A stretch of DNA of 10,410 bases from NCBI GenBank assembly GCA_013204355.1, contig JABMOA010000073.1, positions 1-10,410 of the forward strand, given 5' to 3'. Position 1 is the first letter of the stretch; every line of letters begins with the position of its first letter. The position numbers were made by a program, and so were the translations under genes. Positions 6,455 through 10,410 of the stretch are shown in pieces. The stretch is from Candidatus Woesearchaeota archaeon (GTDB lineage Archaea > Nanobdellota > Nanobdellia > Woesearchaeales > GW2011-AR9). The notes beneath the pieces were generated by a model, which ran no database searches, was not told the DNA's origin, and saw nothing but the letters and a program-made list of their open reading frames with translations.

Positions 6455-6462
6455 ATTTATAA
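6455..6462 (-). promoter_or_regulatory. TATA box of the unknown gene-gpsA pair
   Basis: On the minus strand this reads TTATAAAT, centred about 26 bases before the ATG at 6433. It would drive a leaderless two-gene transcript and separates this pair from the TatD gene 58 bases upstream. Confidence 0.55.
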
Positions 6463-6491
6463 GAATTGTGGAAAACTGTCAAGATATAAAT

Positions 6492-7295
6492 TTATTTATT
6501 CCCAAAAACCTTCACATAATTCTTCCAAATCTGATCTGCAACTTTCTCTTCACTCAAACCTTTAATCTCTGCAATCTTTTGAATGGTCAAAGGAACATTA
6601 GATGAATCATTTCTTTCTCCATGTACAGGAGATAAATAGGGGGCATCAGTTTCTGTAAGTAATTGTGTGATTGGCATAATTTTAACTAATGTTTGAAATG
6701 AATGTGAACGTACAATATTTGGGGGCACACTACAATAGAATCCTAATTCTGCTGCTCTGCGAATTAAACTTTTCTTGCCACCAAAACAATGAAGATCAAC
6801 TGGAATTTTCCCTTGGACCTCTTCTTCAAGAATATCAAGACATTCCTTTTCAGCTTTACGTGTATGAATGACAATTGGTTTCTTAACTTTAATTGCAAAT
6901 CTAATTATTTTACGAAAGTTTGCAGCTTGCTGATCATGAGTTTCTTCTTTATCTGCCCAATGAAAATCCATCCCAATTTCACCAATTGCCGTTACGTACT
7001 CCAAATTTTCTTCTATAAACGCAAACTCTGCATCAAGATCAATAGGTCCTTTTTGTCCATGAGATCCATCTTCATCTTGAGCCAATCCTATCGCATCAAT
7101 GGGATAAATTCCTAACGACGCTTTGATTAAAGGATATTTCTTTGCAAGTGCAAGAACTTCTTTATTTGATTCAGGATTCGTTCCAGAGACTAACACAGCA
7201 ACGACTCCAGCTTTCTTGATTTTCTCAATAACTTCAGGAAGATCTTTTTTGAAAGATTCATGGTTCAAGTGGCAATGAACATCTACAAGTTTCAT
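6492..7295 (-). CDS. TatD-family metal-dependent hydrolase
   Basis: This 267-aa protein is a TIM-barrel amidohydrolase of the TatD family; known members are metal-dependent DNases (3'-5' exonuclease) or related phosphoesterases. All expected metal ligands are visible in order: DVHCHL with His7 and His9, GEIGMDF with Glu106, VIHTRKAEKE with His144, LHCFGG with His169, and LLTETDAPYLSP with Asp217. The ERNDSSNVP segment (227-235) is also family-typical. A slightly long acidic insert (QDEDGSHGQKGPIDLDAEF, 73-91) follows LGIYP. It starts the minus-strand run of three genes but has its own promoter, and the genes behind it have theirs, so it is probably a separate unit. Confidence 0.9.
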   Translation of the reverse strand: MKLVDVHCHLNHESFKKDLPEVIEKIKKAGVVAVLVSGTNPESNKEVLALAKKYPLIKASLGIYPIDAIGLAQDEDGSHGQKGPIDLDAEFAFIEENLEYVTAIGEIGMDFHWADKEETHDQQAANFRKIIRFAIKVKKPIVIHTRKAEKECLDILEEEVQGKIPVDLHCFGGKKSLIRRAAELGFYCSVPPNIVRSHSFQTLVKIMPITQLLTETDAPYLSPVHGERNDSSNVPLTIQKIAEIKGLSEEKVADQIWKNYVKVFGNK

Positions 7296-7317
7296 ATTAT
7301 TTGATTATTTCATGTGA

Positions 7318-7332
7318 ATTATAAAGGTTTCG
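7318..7332 (-). promoter_or_regulatory. BRE/TATA promoter of the TatD gene
   Basis: On the minus strand this reads CGAAACCTTTATAAT, with the TATA part centred about 27 bases before the ATG at 7295. The BRE part overlaps the inverted repeat GTTTC-GT-GAAAC at 7327-7338. Confidence 0.6.
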
Positions 7333-7356
7333 TGAAACAAAAACTACTATTTAGTA
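7327..7356. promoter_or_regulatory. Two short inverted repeats between divergent genes
   Basis: GTTTC-GT-GAAAC (7327-7338) and TACTA-TT-TAGTA (7345-7356) are two perfect 12-base inverted repeats 6 bases apart, between the divergent TATA boxes of the TatD and ATPase genes. The first overlaps the BRE of the TatD promoter. They could be operator half-site pairs, but repeats this short also arise by chance in AT-rich DNA. Confidence 0.35.
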
Positions 7357-7372
7357 AAAACAACCACAATTA

Positions 7373-7384
7373 TTATATATAAAA
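7373..7384 (+). promoter_or_regulatory. TATA box of the histidine-kinase-like gene
   Basis: TTATATATAAAA is centred about 25 bases before the ATG at 7403, so a leaderless or nearly leaderless transcript is expected. Confidence 0.55.
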
Positions 7385-7402
7385 ATCATTAACCTACTGA
7401 AT

Positions 7403-8170
7403 ATGGCAGAATATACTCTTATTCCAAATAACAACAAAATGTCTAGAGAAGATTTTTTAGAAACTATTATTCTAAGAAGAGGACATGATTACAATAACGC
7501 GTTCTATGTGATTAAAGGAACAGTTAGATTATACAGAAATGGAGTCGAACGAATATCCGAAGCAGAACAAGAATTATTTAAATCTGCTGATCATGCTCTT
7601 AGCCACATTGAATTTATTAATCAAGCACTAGAAGACCTCACATCTAAACAATTAACTTATGAAGAAGTTGATGTATTTAAAACTATCAAATTTATGAAAG
7701 AATTTCTTAAATGTAAGAATTCAAATATTGAAGACACTATAAAATTAACAATAGATAACATATCCATTTTAGCTTCTCAATCATTATTTTATCAGCAGAT
7801 CTATTCTTTTGTAAGTAATGCTATTAACTCCTATAATCATACTAATTTAGAGAGAATTGTGGAAATATCTGCAAGAGAATATTTATTAGATGAAACTGAA
7901 ATTGACTTACTTGGAAATAATAAAACTAAAATGATTGGAGGAGAACCTTTTGTTGACATAAGTGTAAAAGATTATGGTATTGGAATTGATGAAAAAAGAC
8001 TTTCAAAAATTTTTGAAAAAGGACATAGTACTTGTGGAACTAAAGGTATTGGACTAGCCTTAAGTAAAATGTCTGCTGAACTGTTATGTGGATACATTCA
8101 TGTTGAAAGCGCACCTAACGAAGGAAGTACATTTAGTTTGCGTTTTCATCAAAATGGTGGGTTAGTTTAA
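7403..8170 (+). CDS. Soluble histidine-kinase-like HATPase protein
   Basis: The C-terminal half of this 255-aa protein is a GHKL/HATPase_c domain as in sensor histidine kinases: N-box FVSNAINSY (136-144, Asn139), G1 box VKDYGIGI (188-195, Asp190), F-box IFEKGHST (203-210), G2 box GTKGIGLAL (212-220) and the closing GSTFSLRF strand (241-248). The N-terminal region (1-110) is helical and has no PAS, HAMP or membrane segment. The standard H-box (HELRTPL-type) is absent; His64 or His68 in ADHALSHIEFINQALEDL, on a predicted helix, is the best candidate for a phosphorylated residue. It may phosphorylate a partner encoded elsewhere, or act as an ATPase or anti-factor kinase. No response regulator lies in this window. 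It has its own TATA box and is separated from the deoxyhypusine synthase gene by 136 bases. Confidence 0.8.
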   Translation: MAEYTLIPNNNKMSREDFLETIILRRGHDYNNAFYVIKGTVRLYRNGVERISEAEQELFKSADHALSHIEFINQALEDLTSKQLTYEEVDVFKTIKFMKEFLKCKNSNIEDTIKLTIDNISILASQSLFYQQIYSFVSNAINSYNHTNLERIVEISAREYLLDETEIDLLGNNKTKMIGGEPFVDISVKDYGIGIDEKRLSKIFEKGHSTCGTKGIGLALSKMSAELLCGYIHVESAPNEGSTFSLRFHQNGGLV

Positions 8171-8197
8171 TAAAGAACAACAATAATATCATAAATA

Positions 8198-8227
8198 ATG
8201 TCAAGTGTCCGTAAACGTGGAAGTTAA
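8198..8227 (+). other. Possible micro-ORF in the gap before the deoxyhypusine synthase gene
   Basis: ATG to TAA encodes the basic nonapeptide MSSVRKRGS. A TATA-like TTTAATAA (8166-8173) is centred about 28 bases before this ATG, the same spacing as at real genes here, and the stretch is less AT-rich than its surroundings. It could be a small leaderless peptide, a gene remnant or chance. Confidence 0.2.
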
Positions 8228-8247
8228 GAACAGTACCTTTTTTCTAG

Positions 8248-8298
8248 ATTATATTACAATATTATATTAAAATTTCAATAAAAATTATTATCAAAGGA
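8248..8298 (+). promoter_or_regulatory. Upstream region of the deoxyhypusine synthase operon
   Basis: ATTATATT occurs twice, at 8248-8255 and 8261-8268, and either copy could serve as TATA box. Unlike most genes here, the best TATA candidates lie about 42-55 bases before the ATG, giving a short leader. AAAGGA (8293-8298), eight bases before the ATG, is a plausible Shine-Dalgarno sequence for such a leadered transcript. A weaker alternative, CAATAAAAA (8276-8284), has leaderless spacing. A T6 run at 8238-8243 just upstream might end transcripts from the ATPase gene. Confidence 0.4.
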
Positions 8299-8306
8299 TT
8301 AAAAGA

Positions 8307-9245
8307 ATGAATGTTAAAGATTTCAAATGGGAACAAGGACTAACTGTCAAACAGCTTATTGATCAATACAGACAAGTTGGATTTCAAAGTGTTGAATTGG
8401 CAAGAGCTGCAGAAGTTTTTGTAAAAATGAAAAAAAATAATGCAAAAACATATCTTACTTTTACAAGTAATATGGTAACATCAGGATTACGAGGATTCTT
8501 TGCACAACTAATCAAACTAAAAATTGCTAATGTGATTGTTACAACAGTTGGTGGAATTGAAGAAGATATCATGAAAGCTAAAGGTGAAAAATTTAAAGTT
8601 GGACGCTTTGATTCAGATGATATTGAATTACATGAACAGGGAGTCAATCGTATTGGAAACCTAACAATAAACAATGAAGCATACATGAATTTTGAAGATT
8701 TAATGCTACCAATTCTAAATAAACTCTACGAGAAAAAAAAACGTTGGGCTGTATCTGACCTTCTTCTAGAAATGGGATTAACATTAGATGATGAGGATTC
8801 TATACTTTATCAAGCAGCAAAGAATAATGTGCCCATTTTCTGTCCTGCAATCACCGATGGAGCGTTCGGATTTCATTTATACTTATACCAACAGAAACAT
8901 AAGGATTTCATTGTAGATGTAGTTCAAGATTTTGGAAATATTTTATTCTCAAGTTCCCAGGATGAAAAGAAAGCAGTCATTGCATTAGGTGGATCTATTA
9001 GTAAACATCACGCAATCCTATGTACCTTATTAAATGGTGGAGCAGAATATGCTGTTTACATGACAACTGCACATAAAACAAGTGGTTCTATGTCAGGAGC
9101 AACTACAGAAGAAGCAAAGTCCTGGGGTAAAGTGAAAGATGATTCTGATGTTGCAACAGTTAATGGTGATGTAACAATTATGTTCCCTTTAGCAATGATT
9201 TGGGCTTTGGAAGAATTAAAGAAGGAGGGATTATTAGAATTATAA
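8307..9245 (+). CDS. dys: Deoxyhypusine synthase
   Basis: Deoxyhypusine synthase transfers the aminobutyl group of spermidine to a lysine of translation factor aIF5A, using NAD, in the cytosol. The 312-aa length fits archaeal members. Motifs in order: LTFTSNMVTSGLRG (50-63), VTTVGGIEEDI (78-88) for NAD binding, FCPAITDGAFG (178-188), LGGSISKHH (227-235), and SGSMSGATTEEAKSWGKV (259-276). Lys275 matches catalytic human Lys329; His234, Glu269 and Trp273 match human His288, Glu323 and Trp327. Three other human spermidine-pocket positions differ: Asp243 is Phe189, Asn292 is Leu238 and Asp316 is Met262. The amine donor may therefore not be spermidine, although I cannot say how usual these changes are in archaea. 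The kinase gene starts two bases after the stop, and a PLP decarboxylase gene follows, so this is the first gene of an operon. Confidence 0.93.
   Translation: MNVKDFKWEQGLTVKQLIDQYRQVGFQSVELARAAEVFVKMKKNNAKTYLTFTSNMVTSGLRGFFAQLIKLKIANVIVTTVGGIEEDIMKAKGEKFKVGRFDSDDIELHEQGVNRIGNLTINNEAYMNFEDLMLPILNKLYEKKKRWAVSDLLLEMGLTLDDEDSILYQAAKNNVPIFCPAITDGAFGFHLYLYQQKHKDFIVDVVQDFGNILFSSSQDEKKAVIALGGSISKHHAILCTLLNGGAEYAVYMTTAHKTSGSMSGATTEEAKSWGKVKDDSDVATVNGDVTIMFPLAMIWALEELKKEGLLEL
9224..9228 (+). promoter_or_regulatory. GGAGG inside the end of the deoxyhypusine synthase gene
   Basis: GGAGG lies within the last codons of the deoxyhypusine synthase gene, 19 bases before the kinase ATG at 9248. It is a strong anti-Shine-Dalgarno match, but the spacing is long for direct initiation, and the bases also encode Lys-Glu-Gly. 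It may help ribosomes reinitiate on the kinase gene. Confidence 0.3.
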
Positions 9246-9247
9246 AA

Positions 9248-9820
9248 ATGGTAATTTCAGAAACTAACCATAACTTAAAGGAAGAACATGATAGAATTCA
9301 TTCAATAGATCATAAATTAATATTAGTTAAGATTTACAAACCTAAAAAAGTTTACAAAGTATTTATGGAAGGCACTCCTTATATTTTACGAGTTACTCAG
9401 GGATGGGACCATGAAAAATTAGAGAATGAATATGTCGCATTAGATCGTCTTAATGGTTTATCAAATGTCCCTAAAATAATAGGGCTTTATGTTAAGGATA
9501 ATAATATTGAAGCAATTATAAGAACATATATCCCTGGATTATATGTGAATGAACCAAATTTATTAACAAGATTCTCATATCCACAAGCTCAAGGATTAAT
9601 TGAAAGAATACATACCAGAAATGTTTTTTGTCTTGATATTAAACCGAGTAACTTAATATTAAATTTTAAAGGTATTAATTTGACTGATTTTGATATTGCC
9701 ATTACTGAAGACGTTCCAGAAAATCGTGTACATTTAAAAGAATATTATATCCACCAGGATTTAAATAACTTACAAAAATGTTTACTTATGAATAAAATTA
9801 AAGGTAATAATAAAAAATGA
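9248..9820 (+). CDS. Small protein-kinase-fold protein in the hypusine operon
   Basis: The 190-aa product (from ATG-9248, which follows the previous stop by two bases) has a compact protein-kinase-like fold. The catalytic loop LDIKPSNLIL has Asp130, Lys132 and Asn135; the metal motif is DFD (147-149) in LTDFDIAI, in place of DFG; a likely helix-C glutamate is Glu59 or Glu61 in KLENEYVALDRL. The strand 3 position that usually carries the ATP-binding lysine reads PYILRVT with Arg48, and no glycine-rich loop is evident. These traits and the small size recall atypical RIO/Bud32- or aminoglycoside/LPS-kinase-like proteins. It may phosphorylate a protein or small molecule, or be a weakly active pseudokinase. 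It overlaps the decarboxylase start by four bases (ATGA) and so belongs to a polyamine/hypusine operon. An upstream in-frame TTG at 9200 is unlikely because it lies deep inside the preceding gene. Confidence 0.7.
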   Translation: MVISETNHNLKEEHDRIHSIDHKLILVKIYKPKKVYKVFMEGTPYILRVTQGWDHEKLENEYVALDRLNGLSNVPKIIGLYVKDNNIEAIIRTYIPGLYVNEPNLLTRFSYPQAQGLIERIHTRNVFCLDIKPSNLILNFKGINLTDFDIAITEDVPENRVHLKEYYIHQDLNNLQKCLLMNKIKGNNKK

Positions 9821-10410
9821 AACCATACTTCACATTAAACAAAAACATTGTACTTCAACAATTCAATAAAGTAAATAAAATTGCAGATGTTGTTAGTTAC
9901 TCTTCTAAAACAAATCCATTAGTAACACCAATCCTAGAACAAAACACCAACTCAATGTTTTCAATCCATTTACAAAATGAATTAAAAAATGTTAAAGACA
10001 AATCAAGAATATTATTTTTATCACAAGCATGGAATGAAGAACAAATCACCTCATTAATACAACAAGGTATTAGGTGGTTTGTTGTAGATAATGAATCCGA
10101 TTTAGAAATATTAGAAAAAATCCTTCAAAGTACAGATATAAAAATAAATTTACTTTTACGATTAAAATTACAAGAACGTACTTTAAAAACAGAAAAATAT
10201 TATGTCTTTGGTATGGAATCAAAAGTAATCAATCAGAAAATTAAAGGATTATCTAATCATAACAATATAGAAAACCTAGGGATTCATTTCCATAGAAAAA
10301 CCCAGAACATGGCTGAATGGAATTTGCAATATGAAATTGAAGAGGTGATTGACCCTGAAGTTCTAAAACTAATTACTGTCTTAAATATTGGTGGGGGATT
10401 ACCCTGTGAA
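9817..10410 (+). CDS. Fold-III PLP-dependent basic amino acid decarboxylase (partial, 3' end missing)
   Basis: The visible 198 residues match the N-terminal alanine-racemase-type barrel of the ornithine/diaminopimelate/carboxynorspermidine decarboxylase family. VVSYSSKTNP (25-34) carries the PLP lysine, Lys31. YYVFGM (128-133) matches the family's KFG segment. NLGIHFHRKTQN (153-164) matches the HFHxGSQ motif, with His157 where the PLP ring stacks. LNIGGGLPCE (189-198) matches the glycine-rich PLP-phosphate loop. The gene runs off the window, so the substrate-defining C-terminal half (the CxxD motif and beta domain) cannot be seen. Ornithine, arginine, lysine, diaminopimelate and carboxynorspermidine are all possible substrates. 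Its place two genes behind deoxyhypusine synthase favours a polyamine-forming role. It starts at the ATGA overlap with the kinase gene. Confidence 0.85.
   Translation, partial: MKPYFTLNKNIVLQQFNKVNKIADVVSYSSKTNPLVTPILEQNTNSMFSIHLQNELKNVKDKSRILFLSQAWNEEQITSLIQQGIRWFVVDNESDLEILEKILQSTDIKINLLLRLKLQERTLKTEKYYVFGMESKVINQKIKGLSNHNNIENLGIHFHRKTQNMAEWNLQYEIEEVIDPEVLKLITVLNIGGGLPCE

Noticed and set aside
6789..7115. Plus-strand open frame of 108 codons
   Set aside because: It is antisense to the TatD-family gene, whose metal ligands are all present, and it shows no protein-like motifs.
8384..8686. Minus-strand open frame of 100 codons
   Set aside because: It is antisense to the well-supported deoxyhypusine synthase gene, with no promoter or motif of its own.
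9200..9247. Longer kinase start at a TTG inside the deoxyhypusine synthase gene
   Set aside because: It would overlap the synthase by 46 bases and add residues encoded by the synthase end. The ATG at 9248, two bases after the stop, is the natural start.
1..10410. CRISPR array, tRNA, insertion sequence or attachment site
   Set aside because: I saw no regularly spaced repeats, tRNA-like cloverleaf, transposase motif, or terminal inverted repeats with target duplications by reading both strands.

Overview
The window looks like part of a small, AT-rich archaeal genome, most likely a DPANN lineage such as Woesearchaeota or Pacearchaeota. Two lines of evidence support this. A complete deoxyhypusine synthase is present, an enzyme of archaea and eukaryotes. 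Most genes also have a TATA-like box centred about 25-28 bases before the ATG, which implies leaderless transcripts, several with a purine/A-rich BRE-like element in front. The lineage is inferred from gene content and base composition only. The window is almost fully coding: no gap exceeds 140 bases, and there is no rRNA, tRNA, CRISPR array or recognisable transposon.

Layout. Positions 1-66 hold a GC-richer stretch open on the minus strand to the window edge, perhaps a partial gene. Next come a minus-strand protein with an N-terminal coiled coil and a C-terminal transglutaminase-like Cys-His-Asp domain (96-1538), then, divergently, a PIG-L/LmbE-type deacetylase (1624-2277) and a GT4 glycosyltransferase (2410-3528), plausibly a glycan-building pair. 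Between the last two lies an unusual structured spacer dominated by a 50-bp near-perfect palindrome (2344-2393). Then follow a small CxxC...CxxxC zinc-finger protein (3613-3846) and a RelA/SpoT-type HD hydrolase without a synthetase domain (3907-5082).

The HD gene converges, with overlapping stop codons, on a minus-strand group: a TatD-family metal hydrolase (6492-7295), a 117-aa unknown protein (6080-6433) and gpsA (5079-6080). The last two are coupled by a one-base start/stop overlap. GpsA makes sn-glycerol-3-phosphate, the bacterial-type stereoisomer, which is notable in an archaeon.

On the plus strand, a soluble histidine-kinase-like ATPase (7403-8170) is followed by a tight three-gene operon: deoxyhypusine synthase (8307-9245), a small protein-kinase-fold protein (9248-9820) and a fold-III PLP-dependent decarboxylase that runs off the window (9817-10410). 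A basic amino acid decarboxylase beside deoxyhypusine synthase suggests that polyamine supply and aIF5A hypusination are linked, with an embedded kinase of unknown role. Three spermidine-pocket residues of human deoxyhypusine synthase are replaced here while the catalytic lysine is kept. This operon and the palindromic spacer are the most interesting parts of the window.
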